Positions 47,140-57,027 of a DNA stretch of 64,000 nucleotides are shown in pieces. Under the pieces are notes generated by a model. The model was not told where the DNA came from. It worked only from the letters and a program-made list of their open reading frames with translations, and did not search any database. Made by a program: the position numbers and the translations under genes. Each line of letters begins with the position of its first letter. The first letter of the stretch is position 1. The DNA lies in the NCBI GenBank assembly GCA_902596975.1, contig CACJWS010000002.1:1-64000 (forward strand), written 5' to 3'. Origin of the DNA: an uncultured Pelagibacteraceae bacterium (lineage in GTDB: Bacteria; Pseudomonadota; Alphaproteobacteria; Pelagibacterales; Pelagibacteraceae).

Positions 47140-47888
47140 TTAAGTCAAAAATTTTTAGAGATCAAAAATCCATTTCACATTATTTTTTCAATAGATTAGG
47201 AGGTGCCTCAAAAGGAATCTACAAAAGTTTAAATTGTGGAAAAGGTTCAAAAGATAAAATTGCTAATATAAGTAAAAATTTAAAAATAGTTTCAAAGAAA
47301 ATAGGCTGTAATAGTGAAAATCTAGTTTCTCTTAATCAAATTCACAGCAATAAAGTTCTTAAAATTAATAATGTTCCAAAAAAAAAATTGACTGGAGACG
47401 CGATGATTACAAATAAACAAAATATTGCGATTAGTATACTTACTGCAGATTGTGCGCCAATTCTAATTATAGAAAAAAAGCAAAAATTTGTTGGTGCAAT
47501 ACATGCTGGGTGGAAAGGTGCTTTTAAGGGAATAGTAAAAAAAACAATTCAGCTTTTAAAAAAAAATGGATGCTCAGAGAAAGATATGATTGCTTGCATT
47601 GGACCATGTATAAAAAAAAATAGTTATGAAGTAAAAAATGATTTTTTTAAATTGTTTAAGGACAAAAATAAAAAAAATGTGAATTTCTTCACATTTAAAA
47701 GGAAAAAAATTTATTTTGATTTAAGCGAATATATAAAATCTCAATTTTACGAAAATGGAGTTAAAAAAATAGATATAATAAGAAAGGATACCTACGCTCT
47801 AGAAAATAACTTTTTTAGTTCTAGGAGATCAAAAAAAAATAAGCATAACGATTATGGTAGAAATATTTCTGCAATTATGATTAAATAG
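47136..47888 (+). CDS. pgeF: peptidoglycan editing factor PgeF (multicopper-fold, YfiH)
   Basis: PgeF removes wrongly incorporated amino acids (such as L-Ser) from cytoplasmic peptidoglycan precursors; the fold was once called laccase-like. The 250-residue product has HYFFNRLGGASKGIYKSLNCG (about 14-34), LNQIHSNKV, ILTADCAPILI with the Cys (about 101-111), GAIHAGWKGAFKGIV (about 120-134), and the ACIGPCI and Y-V segments. It starts with GTG inside the previous stop codon region (4-bp overlap). Confidence 0.92.
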   Translation: MIKSKIFRDQKSISHYFFNRLGGASKGIYKSLNCGKGSKDKIANISKNLKIVSKKIGCNSENLVSLNQIHSNKVLKINNVPKKKLTGDAMITNKQNIAISILTADCAPILIIEKKQKFVGAIHAGWKGAFKGIVKKTIQLLKKNGCSEKDMIACIGPCIKKNSYEVKNDFFKLFKDKNKKNVNFFTFKRKKIYFDLSEYIKSQFYENGVKKIDIIRKDTYALENNFFSSRRSKKNKHNDYGRNISAIMIK

Positions 47889-47898
47889 CAAATCTCGA

Positions 47899-48831
47899 AT
47901 GAAAATTCTCACAGGAAACAGTAATAAACATCTTAGTCAAAAAATATCTAAATTTTTAAAAAATAGACTAGTGAATTCAAACATAAGAAAATTTGCAGAC
48001 GGAGAAATCTATATAGAAATTAATGAAAATATTAGAGGCAATAGTATTTTTTTAATTCAATCCGTTTCATCTCCTGCAAATGACAATTTAATGGAATTGT
48101 TATTATCCATTGATGCTTTAAAAAGATCATCGGCCAAAAACATAACTGCTGTGATCCCATATTTTGGATATGCAAGACAAGATAGAAAGGTGGTTCCTAG
48201 AACATCTATATCTGCAAAACTTGTATCTAACCTTATTGCAAAAGCAGGAGCAGATAGAGTCGTTACAGTTGATTTGCATTCTGGACAAATTCAAGGATTT
48301 TTTGATATTCCAGTAGATAACTTATTTGCAACTCCAATATTTGCTAGACATATAAAAAAGAAATTAAAAAAAAATAATATAATCTGTGTTGCTCCGGATG
48401 TCGGTGGTACTGCAAGAGCAAGAGCTTTAGGAAAATTGTTAAATGTAGATTTAGCAATAGTAGATAAAAGAAGACCTGCTCCTGGAAAGTCAGAAGTGAT
48501 GAATGTAATTGGAAATGTTAAAAATAAAACATGTATATTAGTTGATGATATAATCGACTCTGGTGGAACAATTGTAAATGCAGCTTCTGAACTAAAAAAA
48601 AGAGGAGCTAAAGATGTTCATGTGTATGTAACACATGGCGTATTAAGTGGTAATGCTGTTGAAAAAATTAAGAAATCTTCGATAAAAAATTTAGTTGTAA
48701 CTGATACAATAGATAATTCGACAAAAGTTAAAAAAGCTAAGAATATTGAGGTATTAACAATCTCTAATTTGGTTGGAGAAGCTATTAAAAGAATATCAAA
48801 TTCTACCTCTGTATCAGATCTATTTAAATAA
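47899..48831 (+). CDS. prs: ribose-phosphate pyrophosphokinase
   Basis: Prs makes PRPP from ribose 5-phosphate and ATP for nucleotide, His and Trp synthesis. The 310-residue product has GNSNKHLSQKIS, FADGEIYIEINENIRG, YFGYARQDRK (ATP loop, about 90-99), the metal-binding VDLHSGQIQGFFDIPVDNL (about 127-145), VAPDVGGTARARAL and the PRPP loop LVDDIIDSGGTIVNA (about 213-227). Normal length. Confidence 0.97.
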   Translation: MKILTGNSNKHLSQKISKFLKNRLVNSNIRKFADGEIYIEINENIRGNSIFLIQSVSSPANDNLMELLLSIDALKRSSAKNITAVIPYFGYARQDRKVVPRTSISAKLVSNLIAKAGADRVVTVDLHSGQIQGFFDIPVDNLFATPIFARHIKKKLKKNNIICVAPDVGGTARARALGKLLNVDLAIVDKRRPAPGKSEVMNVIGNVKNKTCILVDDIIDSGGTIVNAASELKKRGAKDVHVYVTHGVLSGNAVEKIKKSSIKNLVVTDTIDNSTKVKKAKNIEVLTISNLVGEAIKRISNSTSVSDLFK

Positions 48832-48876
48832 TTTACTTGTAAAATTTAGTTTCATAAGTTAAAAACCCGACACTTT

Positions 48877-49593
48877 ATGAGTTTATTAGCAGCCACAATA
48901 AGAGAAACAAAAACTAAGGGTGAAATTAAATCTCTTAGAACTAAAGGTATGGTTCCAGGAATAATTTATGGAGGAGAGGAACCAAATCAAAAAATCTCTG
49001 TCTCTGTTAAAGAAGTAAAAAATTTATTAAATAAAGAAAATATTTTATCAAATATTATTTCAATTAATATTGATGGGAAAGAACAAAAAGTTTTACCAAG
49101 AGTTATTGATTTTGATACAGTTACAGATGAGCCTATACATTTAGATTTTTTAAGAATTGTTAAAGGTGCAAAAGTAATTTTAGAGATTCCTGTTAAGTTT
49201 ATAAACCATGAATTATCACCAGGATTAAAAAGAGGTGGAGTTTTGAATATAGTAAGACGAAAAGTTGAATTAAGATGTCCTACAGAAAACATACCAACAG
49301 AGTTAGTTGTAGATTTAAATAACTTAGATATTGGAGCAAGTATTAAAATATCTTTTATAAATTTACCTGAAAATGTAACACCTACAATTCAAGGAAGAGA
49401 CTTTGTAATCGCAACCGTCGCAGCACCAACGGTTGTTAAAGAGCCTGAAAAACCAGCAGAAGCTGAGGGAGAAGGTGGAGAAGCTGCAGAGGCAGCTGCG
49501 GATGGAGAAGCTAAACCTGAAGAAGGTGCAGAAAAAGCTGCAGATGGCGATAAAGGAAAAGACGAAGGAAAAGCTCCAGCAGAGAAAAAATAA
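48877..49593 (+). CDS. rplY: 50S ribosomal protein L25 (Ctc form) with acidic tail
   Basis: L25 binds 5S rRNA. The 238-residue product has an N-terminal L25 domain (ATIRETKTKGEIKSLRTKGMVPGIIYGG, about 5-32), the beta-rich TL5/Ctc domain (VLPRVIDFDTVTDEPIHLDFLRI to RDFVIATVAAPTV), and a low-complexity tail of about 50 residues rich in Glu, Ala, Gly and Lys. The tail's codons make bases 49,440-49,590 clearly richer in G+C than their surroundings. It is followed by pth, a usual pairing. Confidence 0.95.
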   Translation: MSLLAATIRETKTKGEIKSLRTKGMVPGIIYGGEEPNQKISVSVKEVKNLLNKENILSNIISINIDGKEQKVLPRVIDFDTVTDEPIHLDFLRIVKGAKVILEIPVKFINHELSPGLKRGGVLNIVRRKVELRCPTENIPTELVVDLNNLDIGASIKISFINLPENVTPTIQGRDFVIATVAAPTVVKEPEKPAEAEGEGGEAAEAAADGEAKPEEGAEKAADGDKGKDEGKAPAEKK

Positions 49594-49621
49594 TAATCTG
49601 TGAAAATAATAATAAAATAAA

Positions 49622-50182
49622 ATGTTGTTACTCGTTGGTTTGGGCAATCCAACCCCAAACAGTCATAATAATAGACATAATATAGGTTTTAAAGTTGTAG
49701 ATGCGATAAATCAAAAATTTGGTCTTTCAAAGCAAAAGCCAAAATTTAAGGGTTTACTTACAACAGGTAATATCGGGGAAAAGAAAATTTATGCTATCAA
49801 ACCTCTGACTTTCATGAACAACTCAGGAATATGTATCAGAGAATTGCTTGAATATTTCAAAATAGATGCAGAGGATGTGATTGTTTTTCATGATGATCTA
49901 GATGTAGAATTTGGAAAAATAAAGGCAAAATTTGGTGGATCAAGTGCAGGTCACAATGGAGTTGCTTCAATTGATAAATTTATTGGAAAAGACTATTCAA
50001 GAGTGAGGATTGGGATTGGAAAGCCAGAGAATAAAATGTCTGTATCAGACTTTGTTTTAAATGATTTTTCTGATGACGAACAAGAACACTTAGAAAAAAT
50101 TACTCACAATATAATTGACTCTATTGCTATTTTGATAGATAAAAAATTAGATTTATTCTCAAGCAAAGTTAACAATAATTAA
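49622..50182 (+). CDS. pth: peptidyl-tRNA hydrolase
   Basis: Pth recycles peptidyl-tRNAs that fall off ribosomes. The 186-residue product has LVGLGNPTPNSHNNRHNIGF (about 4-23, catalytic His in RHN), KPLTFMNNSG (about 60-69), VFHDDLDVEFGKIKAKFGGSSAGHNG (about 90-115) and RVRIGIGKP. The stop is immediately followed by the ychF ATG. Confidence 0.97.
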   Translation: MLLLVGLGNPTPNSHNNRHNIGFKVVDAINQKFGLSKQKPKFKGLLTTGNIGEKKIYAIKPLTFMNNSGICIRELLEYFKIDAEDVIVFHDDLDVEFGKIKAKFGGSSAGHNGVASIDKFIGKDYSRVRIGIGKPENKMSVSDFVLNDFSDDEQEHLEKITHNIIDSIAILIDKKLDLFSSKVNNN

Positions 50183-51256
50183 ATGGGTTTTAAGTGTGGT
50201 ATAGTTGGTTTACCAAATGTTGGTAAATCTACTTTATTTAATGCTCTTACAAATTCAAGTAAAGCTCAAGCAGCAAATTTTCCTTTCTGTACGATAGATC
50301 CAAATATAGGTGTAGTTCCTGTACCAGATTATAGGTTAGATGAATTGGTTAAAATTTCAAATTCAAAAAAAAAAATAAATACCACAATATCTTTTGTTGA
50401 TATAGCAGGATTAGTCGAAGGAGCCTCTAAAGGTGAAGGATTAGGTAATAAATTCTTATCCCACATAAGAGAAGTAGATGCTGTTATTCATTTAATTAGG
50501 TGTTTTGATTCTGATGATATTCAGAATGTAAATCCAACAGTTGATCCAATTAGAGATTTAGAAATAATTGAAACAGAGATGTCTTTAGCAGATTTGGAAT
50601 CTATTCAAAAAAGACTAGATAAGAAAAATAAAAAAAATAATGATGAAAATCAAAACCAAATTCTAGAAAGAGCTCAGAATTTAATTAATAATAACGACGA
50701 TATAAATAAATTATACGAAGAATTTGATAAAAAGGATGTTAAATTATCAGGATTATTGTCAATAAAGCCTAAACTTTATGTTTGTAATGTTGACGAAAAT
50801 AGCGTTGATAAAGGCAATGATTATACAAAAAGTTTTATTGAAAAATATGGTTCTAAAAACACTCTAACTATTTCAGCTGAAATAGAAAATCAATTAAATG
50901 AACTAGAAAATGAAGAAAGAAAAAACTATATGAAAATGATCAACGTAGATGATACAGGATTAAATTTATTAATCAAAAAAGGATATGACCTTTTATCTTT
51001 AGAGACGTTTTTTACTTCAGGAGTTGAAGAGACAAGGGCTTGGACAATTAACAAAAATTGCATGGCACCTCAAGCAGCAGGTATAATTCATACAGATTTT
51101 GAAAAAGGTTTTATAAGAGCAGAAACTGTGTCTTATCAAGATTTCGTTGGTAGTGGTGGTTGGTTAAAATCTAGAGAAAATGGTAAAATGAGATTAGAAG
51201 GTAAAGATTATATCGTTAAAGATGGGGATGTTCTAAACTTTAGATTCAACACGTGA
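50183..51256 (+). CDS. ychF: redox-regulated ATPase YchF (OLA1 family)
   Basis: YchF is a universally conserved Obg-related P-loop NTPase that binds ribosomes and prefers ATP. The 357-residue product has CGIVGLPNVGKSTLFNALT (about 5-23), NFPFCTIDPN, VDIAGLVEGASKGEGLGNKFL (about 72-92), NVDE in the nucleotide-specificity region (YVCNVDENS), and a C-terminal TGS domain with FFTSGVEETRAWTI and GDVLNFRFN. Its 3' end overlaps petC by 24 bp. Confidence 0.97.
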   Translation: MGFKCGIVGLPNVGKSTLFNALTNSSKAQAANFPFCTIDPNIGVVPVPDYRLDELVKISNSKKKINTTISFVDIAGLVEGASKGEGLGNKFLSHIREVDAVIHLIRCFDSDDIQNVNPTVDPIRDLEIIETEMSLADLESIQKRLDKKNKKNNDENQNQILERAQNLINNNDDINKLYEEFDKKDVKLSGLLSIKPKLYVCNVDENSVDKGNDYTKSFIEKYGSKNTLTISAEIENQLNELENEERKNYMKMINVDDTGLNLLIKKGYDLLSLETFFTSGVEETRAWTINKNCMAPQAAGIIHTDFEKGFIRAETVSYQDFVGSGGWLKSRENGKMRLEGKDYIVKDGDVLNFRFNT

Positions 51257-52015
51257 CCATATCTTCTTCATTGTAAAGTAAACCAATACAGTCAATATTA
51301 TCAAATAAGCTATAACTCTAAATCCTGTTTTATGTCTTTGCTCTAAATGTGGTTCCGCTGACCACATCAGAAAATTTGTAACATCTTTAGACATTTGCTC
51401 AGCTGTAGCTTTTGTTCCATCTGTATACTCAATTAAATCATCAGATAAAGGAGCTGGCATTTTAATTTTATTACCATACATATACTTGTTGTAATAAACA
51501 CCATCATCAAGTTCTACACCCTCTGGTGGTTCAGAATATCCTAACAATAGGGAATAAATATAATCTGCTCCGCCCTTTCTTGCCTTAACTAGAACAGACA
51601 TATCTGGTGGATAAGCACCACCATTAGCAGCTTTAGCTTCTTGCTCATTAGCATATGGCATCACAAATTTATCAGACAATTTGGCTGGTCTTACAAACAT
51701 TTCTCCAGTGCTGTCCGGACCATCTGTTACCTCAAAACTTGCAGCTATTGCTTTGGCCTCTGCTTCAGAAAATTCTGGTCCACCCTTTTCTGCTAAATTT
51801 CTATAGGTTAAATATTTCATAGAATGGCAAGATGCACATACTTCGGTATATACTTGATAACCCCTTTGAAGTGATGCTCTATCAAATTTTCCGAAGAGAC
51901 CTTTGAAAGTCCATTTAGTTTCTAAAAAAGGAGGTGATTTTTCAGCAGAGTTAGATGAATTTAGTACGATAATAGATAATATTAATACAAATAAAATATT
52001 TTTTAACTTACTCAC
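51233..52015 (-). CDS. petC: cytochrome c1 of the bc1 complex
   Basis: PetC is the membrane-anchored haem c subunit passing electrons from the Rieske protein to soluble cytochrome c. The 260-residue product has a signal peptide (about 1-23), the haem motif CASCHS (about 60-65) followed by [31 protein letters not shown] (about 138-159), the Met ligand region [11 protein letters not shown] (about 185-195), and a C-terminal membrane anchor (about 232-250). The start overlaps petB by 4 bp. Confidence 0.97.
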   Translation of the reverse strand: MSKLKNILFVLILSIIVLNSSNSAEKSPPFLETKWTFKGLFGKFDRASLQRGYQVYTEVCASCHSMKYLTYRNLAEKGGPEFSEAEAKAIAASFEVTDGPDSTGEMFVRPAKLSDKFVMPYANEQEAKAANGGAYPPDMSVLVKARKGGADYIYSLLLGYSEPPEGVELDDGVYYNKYMYGNKIKMPAPLSDDLIEYTDGTKATAEQMSKDVTNFLMWSAEPHLEQRHKTGFRVIAYLIILTVLVYFTMKKIWSRVESKV

Positions 52016-53283
52016 TTTATTGTTTTTTCTATTTTTTCATCATTCCTTGCTGCAGCTAAATTTGGCGAACCTCCTAAAACTGGCTCGGTAATACTCAAAG
52101 GCAGCGGGGTAGTTTTTTCTTTCCATCCCAAAACTGGAAGAATAATCAAAAAATGCGCAAAGTAATATGCTGTAGCAACTCTTGCGATTAACAAATACAA
52201 TCCTTCAGCTGGCATCGCTCCTACATATCCAAGAATTAAAACATCGGCTACCAAGATCCAGTAGAACTGTCTAAATAACGGTCTGAAAACTGCTGATCTA
52301 ACTTTTGACGTATCCAACCATGGTAAAGCAGCTAAAATTAAAATAGCTGATAACATAGCAACAACACCCATAAGTTTATCAGGAACCGATCTTAAGATCG
52401 CATAAAAAGGTAATAAGTACCACTCAGGAACTATATGAGCAGGAGTTACAAGTGGATCCGCCTCGATATAATTATCAGCATGTCCTAAAATATTTGGCTG
52501 ATAAAATACAAACAACGCAAAAACAATACAAAACATTAATAACGCAAAAGCATCTTTAATTACGATATATGGATGAAACGGAACTGTATCTTTAGAAGGC
52601 TTTTTAATATCAATACCAACTGGATTGTTATTTCCAGGAACATGTAATGCCCATATGTGAAGTACTACAAGCCCTAATATTAAAAACGGTATCAAGTAAT
52701 GAAGAGTAAAAAATCTTGTTAAAGTTGGATTGTCAACTGAGTAACCACCCCATAACCAAGTTGTTATACTCTCCCCCACAAGTGGAATTGCACTAAATAA
52801 ATTCGTTATTACTGTTGCTCCCCAAAAACTCATTTGTCCCCAAGGAAGAACATATCCCATAAAAGCAGCTGCCATCATTAGCAGATAAATTATAATTCCA
52901 AGTATCCAAATTATTTCTCTAGGAGATTTGTATGATCCATAAAATAAAGATCTGAAAATATGGATATAAACTGCCAAGAAAAACATAGAAGCACCATTTG
53001 CGTGAACATATCTTAACAACCATCCATAATTCACATCTCTCATTATATGTTCAACACTGCTGAATGCCATATCTGCATGAGCAATGTAGTGCATAGCCAA
53101 AACTAATCCTGTAACTATTTGGGTAATTAAGCAAAAAGTTAATATCCCACCAAAGGTCCACCAGTAATTTAAATTTTTTGGTGTAGGGTAATCTGTTAAG
53201 TGATTTGCCAATGTAAGCAAAGGCAGTCTATCATTGAACCATTTACCAAATTTTGAACTAGGTGTGTATTCGTGATCACTCAT
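52012..53283 (-). CDS. petB: cytochrome b of the bc1 complex
   Basis: PetB carries haems bL and bH and both quinone sites. The 423-residue polytopic product has [45 protein letters not shown] (pattern over about 56-100, with first His ligands), [40 protein letters not shown] (second ligands), the PEWY loop [14 protein letters not shown] (about 285-298), and eight membrane helices. It is flanked by petA (2-bp gap) and petC. Confidence 0.98.
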   Translation of the reverse strand: MSDHEYTPSSKFGKWFNDRLPLLTLANHLTDYPTPKNLNYWWTFGGILTFCLITQIVTGLVLAMHYIAHADMAFSSVEHIMRDVNYGWLLRYVHANGASMFFLAVYIHIFRSLFYGSYKSPREIIWILGIIIYLLMMAAAFMGYVLPWGQMSFWGATVITNLFSAIPLVGESITTWLWGGYSVDNPTLTRFFTLHYLIPFLILGLVVLHIWALHVPGNNNPVGIDIKKPSKDTVPFHPYIVIKDAFALLMFCIVFALFVFYQPNILGHADNYIEADPLVTPAHIVPEWYLLPFYAILRSVPDKLMGVVAMLSAILILAALPWLDTSKVRSAVFRPLFRQFYWILVADVLILGYVGAMPAEGLYLLIARVATAYYFAHFLIILPVLGWKEKTTPLPLSITEPVLGGSPNLAAARNDEKIEKTIK

Positions 53284-53285
53284 AT

Positions 53286-53807
53286 TTATCCAATCTTAAT
53301 CGTGTTAGTATTTACAAATTCGTATTTAGGGATCTCCATATTAGTTGGAGCTGGTCCTTTTCTAATTCTGCCAGATGTATCATAATGAGAACCATGGCAA
53401 GGACAAAACCAACCATCATAATCACCTTTATCTGTTAATGGAACACATCCTAGATGAGTACAAATCCCAAGCATCACTAACCATTCAGGATTTTTTGCTC
53501 TATCTTCGTCTTTTTCAGGATGCTTAAGATCATTAATATCAACTGCTCTCGCTTTTTTAATTTCATCATCCGTTCTTCTCTTTATAAAAACAGGTTTACC
53601 TCTCCAAAGAACTGTTAAAGATTGTCCGGGTTGCATTGAACTCACATCTACTTCTGTGCTTGCTAATGCTTTTACAGAGGCATCTGGGTTCATTTGATCG
53701 ACTAATGGCCAAACAGCAGCGCCTACTCCAACTGCACCGGCAGCGGCAGTAGCAGTAAACAAGAAATCTCTTCTGTTGGTCTTTTTTTCGTCTTTTTGGT
53801 CTGACAT
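53286..53807 (-). CDS. petA: ubiquinol-cytochrome c reductase Rieske iron-sulfur subunit
   Basis: PetA holds the 2Fe-2S cluster of complex III. The 173-residue product has an N-terminal twin-arginine signal-anchor ([23 protein letters not shown], about 11-33), and cluster motifs CTHLGC (about 115-120) and CPCHGS (about 134-139) with [10 protein letters not shown] after. Twin-arginine export after cluster insertion is typical. It starts the petABC operon; the 60-bp gap to trmL contains no other gene. Confidence 0.97.
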   Translation of the reverse strand: MSDQKDEKKTNRRDFLFTATAAAGAVGVGAAVWPLVDQMNPDASVKALASTEVDVSSMQPGQSLTVLWRGKPVFIKRRTDDEIKKARAVDINDLKHPEKDEDRAKNPEWLVMLGICTHLGCVPLTDKGDYDGWFCPCHGSHYDTSGRIRKGPAPTNMEIPKYEFVNTNTIKIG

Positions 53808-53867
53808 CTTTAATATTTTATATCTTTGGTAATATATGATTTCATATAATAAAAAAGAGATATTTCT

Positions 53868-54344
53868 ATGGTAACAATGACACAGAAACCTTTAAAACAC
53901 GGTCTAAAAGTAGCTCTATATCAGCCGGATATTCCTCAAAATACAGCTTCAATTATTCGAACTTGTTCTTGCCTAGGGGCTAGTTTAGAAATCATTGAAC
54001 CTTGTGGGTTTTTATTTAGCGATAAAAGGTTCAAGAGAGTTGTTATGGATTATTTAGATTACAGTGAAATTAAATTTTACAAGAGCCCTAAAGAATTCTT
54101 TGATGAAAATAGTAAAAATAGAGTAGTTTTAATGACGACAAAAGCTAACAAAGTTTATACAAAGTTTAAATTTAAGCGTAATGATATATTACTCTTTGGC
54201 AGAGAAAGTGCTGGTGTTCCAGAAGATGTACATTCTAAGGTTAATGAAAGAATTAAAATACCAATGCTAAAAAATAAAAGATCATTAAACATTTCAATAT
54301 CAGTGGCCATAGGAGCTTCAGAATTTATAAGACAGTTAGGATAA
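53868..54344 (+). CDS. trmL: tRNA (cytidine/uridine-34-2'-O)-methyltransferase TrmL
   Basis: TrmL methylates the 2'-O of the wobble base in leucine tRNAs. The 158-residue SPOUT protein has [20 protein letters not shown] (about 15-34), [24 protein letters not shown] (trefoil knot, about 111-125) and [23 protein letters not shown] (about 132-154). Short length without extra domains supports TrmL over larger SpoU proteins. The hemF ATG follows the stop immediately. Confidence 0.93.
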   Translation: MVTMTQKPLKHGLKVALYQPDIPQNTASIIRTCSCLGASLEIIEPCGFLFSDKRFKRVVMDYLDYSEIKFYKSPKEFFDENSKNRVVLMTTKANKVYTKFKFKRNDILLFGRESAGVPEDVHSKVNERIKIPMLKNKRSLNISISVAIGASEFIRQLG

Positions 54345-55169
54345 ATGGATCAATACATAAAAAAGAAATTAGCAAAAAATTGGTTTAAAACTTTACAAGA
54401 AGTACTTTGTAGAGAAATAGAGGAAAAAGAGGGTAACAAAACCAAATTTAAAATTACTAATTGGAATAGAAGTAAAAGTAATGATGAAGGTGGAGGACAA
54501 TATAGAATTTTAGAAAACGGTAAAATTTTTGATAAAGTTGGAGTAAATTTTTCAGAAGTTTATGGAAAATTTTCAAATGAATTTAAAAATAAAGTTCCAG
54601 GTACTAAAACAAGCTCTAAATTTTGGGCATCTGGAATATCTGTTGTTATGCATATGAAAAATCCTCATGTGCCTGCGATGCATTTTAACACAAGGTATAT
54701 AGTTACTTCATTTGGTTGGTTTGGAGGTGGAATGGATGTTACACCTTGTATGAAAGATAAGAAATTAGAAAATTGGTTTCATTCAGAACTAAAAAAATCA
54801 TGTGATAAGCACAACAAAAATTATTACAAAAAATATAAAAAGTGGTGTGATGAATATTTTTATTTACTGCATAGGAAAGAGCCAAGAGGTATTGGCGGAA
54901 TTTTTTTTGATTATAAAAAAAATAATTGGGAAGAAGATTTTTCTTTTGTTAGAGAAGTAGGAATAAGTTTTAAAAACATTTCTAATGAAATAATTGAGAA
55001 AAAAAATAAATTAAAATGGACAATTAAAGATAAAGAAATCCAATACAAAAAAAGAGGTAGATATGTTGAATTTAATTTATTACATGACAGGGGGACAAAA
55101 TTTGGTTTACAAACTGGTGGAAATGTTGAAGCTATACTTATGTCATTACCACCAACAGCTAAATGGTAA
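54345..55169 (+). CDS. hemF: oxygen-dependent coproporphyrinogen III oxidase
   Basis: HemF decarboxylates coproporphyrinogen III to protoporphyrinogen IX using O2, in haem synthesis. The 274-residue product has GGGQYRILENGKIFDKVGVNFSEV (about 47-70, pattern), HPVNPH-equivalent MKNPHVPAMHFNTRY (about 102-116), WFGGGMDVTPC (about 124-134), RGIGGIFFDY and RYVEFNLLHDRGTKFGLQTGG. It indicates an aerobic lifestyle and fits the bc1 genes next door. Confidence 0.96.
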   Translation: MDQYIKKKLAKNWFKTLQEVLCREIEEKEGNKTKFKITNWNRSKSNDEGGGQYRILENGKIFDKVGVNFSEVYGKFSNEFKNKVPGTKTSSKFWASGISVVMHMKNPHVPAMHFNTRYIVTSFGWFGGGMDVTPCMKDKKLENWFHSELKKSCDKHNKNYYKKYKKWCDEYFYLLHRKEPRGIGGIFFDYKKNNWEEDFSFVREVGISFKNISNEIIEKKNKLKWTIKDKEIQYKKRGRYVEFNLLHDRGTKFGLQTGGNVEAILMSLPPTAKW

Positions 55170-55172
55170 ATT

Positions 55173-55649
55173 ATGGATAAAGAACCAATTACTACTGAAG
55201 GATTAGAAAAATTAAAAAGTGAATTAATTTTTTTAAAAGAAAAAAAGAGACCCGAAATTGTTGCAGCCATTGCTGAAGCAAGATCACATGGAGATTTGAA
55301 AGAAAATGCTGAATATCATGCTGCAAAAGAACAGCAATCTCATAACGAAGGAAGAATTCAAGAAGTTGAGGATTTAATTGCAAGAGCAAATGTAATTGAT
55401 ATCACGAAGATTAGTAATGATGGAAAAGTGATATTTGGATCGACAGTCTACCTTCAAAATTTAGATACAAATGAAAAAATAAATTACAAAATTGTTGGTA
55501 AAGACGAGGCAGATCTAAAACAAAAGCTTCTATATTTTCAATCACCAATAGGAAAAGGTCTCATAGGTAAAAATAAAGGGGATCTTGTAGAGATAAATAC
55601 ACCAGCAGGGACAAAAAATTTTGAAATTGTAGACGTAAAATACGTTTAA
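55173..55649 (+). CDS. greA: transcription elongation factor GreA
   Basis: GreA rescues backtracked RNA polymerase by stimulating transcript cleavage. The 158-residue product has an N-terminal coiled coil with [21 protein letters not shown] (about 46-66, acidic tip nearby), and a C-terminal FKBP-like domain with [30 protein letters not shown] and [15 protein letters not shown]. Its TAA overlaps the cca stop in a shared TTAA. Confidence 0.97.
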   Translation: MDKEPITTEGLEKLKSELIFLKEKKRPEIVAAIAEARSHGDLKENAEYHAAKEQQSHNEGRIQEVEDLIARANVIDITKISNDGKVIFGSTVYLQNLDTNEKINYKIVGKDEADLKQKLLYFQSPIGKGLIGKNKGDLVEINTPAGTKNFEIVDVKYV

Positions 55650-56917
55650 TTTGATAAAACTTTTTCCATATCTTTTTTTGATAAATTGAAATTATTTTCA
55701 ATCCATTTAATTTCTAAATTTTTTAATTTTTGACCCAATTCCCTTCCCTCCTTCAATCCATAATCATTTATCAATAACTGAGCTTTTATTGGAAATTCTG
55801 GTTTATCTAATTTTTCAAAGTAAGTTTTTAATTCTGAAAGTTTTTTACTTTCTTTAAAATATAACAAATTGAAATCAATTAAATCGATTGTGCTAGATTT
55901 ACCCTCATAATAAAATATTTTTTGTAAATCTTTCTTGTTAAAAATTTTAGTACTATCTTTATTTAGCGAATTATTTTTTAGAAAATTAATTTTATCTTTT
56001 AACTCATTGGGTAAATTATATTTATATACAAAATAGTCAGAATTGTCAGTTTCATCGATTACAAGAAAAGAAATGACGAAATTTAAACTTTTATTTTTTA
56101 ATATCTTTTCTTTTGGTTTTGATAACTTGCTCAATTTTTTAAAATTTTTTAGTTGAGGAAAAATTAATGAAAATAATTCACAAGAGGTTTTATTTTTAAA
56201 TAACTTTAAAAAGTTATCCAATTTGAGAATTTTTTTTAATTCATTGAATTGTCTTTCTTTTGATATTTTTCCTAAACCCTCTATATTTTTTTTAATGATT
56301 TTTATTATATTAATTTCATGATCGATTTTGCTATATTCGGTATAAAATCTTAAATATCTAATAATTCTTAAATAATCTTCTTTTATTCTAGTTTCTGGAT
56401 CACCTATAAATTTAATTATTCCAACATTTAAATCTTTATGACCAGAATTTGGATCATATAAATTTCCGTCTAAATCTGAATATATTGAATTTATTGAAAA
56501 ATCTCTCCTTAATGAATCTTCCTTCCAATTAGTTGTATATTCTACAACAGCATGCCTTCCATCTGTTTTTACATCTTTTCTTAATGTTGTAATTTCAAAA
56601 TTTTGATCATCAATCACTGCTGTGATTGTGCCATGTTCAATTCCTGTTTCAAAAAACTTTATTTGGTTTTTAACTAAGCATTGTTTAACTTGATCAGGAG
56701 TTAAATTGGTTGCAAGGTCGATATCATCTGTTTTTTCATCATTTAAAATTTTTCTTACACAACCACCAACATATCTAATCTCGCTGGTTTCATTGTGGTT
56801 ATTTATTACACCAAATATTTTATTTACTCCCTTATTATTTTTTAAATCTAGAAAATTAAGATCTTTATCGCTTGAAATTTTTTTGTTTTGAAAAATTTTT
56901 TTAAGTAAAGCTTTCAT
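55646..56917 (-). CDS. cca: CCA tRNA nucleotidyltransferase / poly(A) polymerase family
   Basis: The enzyme adds or repairs the CCA end of tRNAs (class II nucleotidyltransferase). The 423-residue product has [11 protein letters not shown] (about 48-58), [14 protein letters not shown] with the catalytic Asp pair (about 63-76), [42 protein letters not shown] (about 132-154), [22 protein letters not shown] (about 170-191), and a C-terminal helical part. The ATG lies only 3 bases after the 3' CCA of tRNA-Gln. The tRNAs here encode CCA, so repair is the likely role. Confidence 0.94.
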   Translation of the reverse strand: MKALLKKIFQNKKISSDKDLNFLDLKNNKGVNKIFGVINNHNETSEIRYVGGCVRKILNDEKTDDIDLATNLTPDQVKQCLVKNQIKFFETGIEHGTITAVIDDQNFEITTLRKDVKTDGRHAVVEYTTNWKEDSLRRDFSINSIYSDLDGNLYDPNSGHKDLNVGIIKFIGDPETRIKEDYLRIIRYLRFYTEYSKIDHEINIIKIIKKNIEGLGKISKERQFNELKKILKLDNFLKLFKNKTSCELFSLIFPQLKNFKKLSKLSKPKEKILKNKSLNFVISFLVIDETDNSDYFVYKYNLPNELKDKINFLKNNSLNKDSTKIFNKKDLQKIFYYEGKSSTIDLIDFNLLYFKESKKLSELKTYFEKLDKPEFPIKAQLLINDYGLKEGRELGQKLKNLEIKWIENNFNLSKKDMEKVLSN

Positions 56918-56920
56918 AAA

Positions 56921-56995
56921 TGGCTGGGGTGCTAGGATTCGAACCTAGGAATGGCGGTACCAAAAACCGCTGCCTTACCACTTGGCTACACCCCA
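56921..56995 (-). tRNA. tRNA-Gln (TTG)
   Basis: The minus strand folds into a standard cloverleaf of 75 nt with encoded CCA: acceptor TGGGGTG/CACCCCA, anticodon stem GCGGT/ACCGC with loop TTTTGGT (anticodon TTG), T-stem CTAGG/CCTAG with normal TTCGAAT loop. It lies between ispE (32 bp upstream) and cca (3 bp downstream) in the same direction, so it is probably released from a shared transcript. Confidence 0.96.
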
Positions 56996-57027
56996 AGATG
57001 TTTTTCGTATAACACAAAAAAAAAGCT

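Noticed and set aside
49363-49658. Two minus-strand frames opposite rplY
   Set aside because: They mirror the low-complexity acidic tail of L25 (Ser/Phe-rich or Ala/Pro-rich antisense); no start signal or family supports them.
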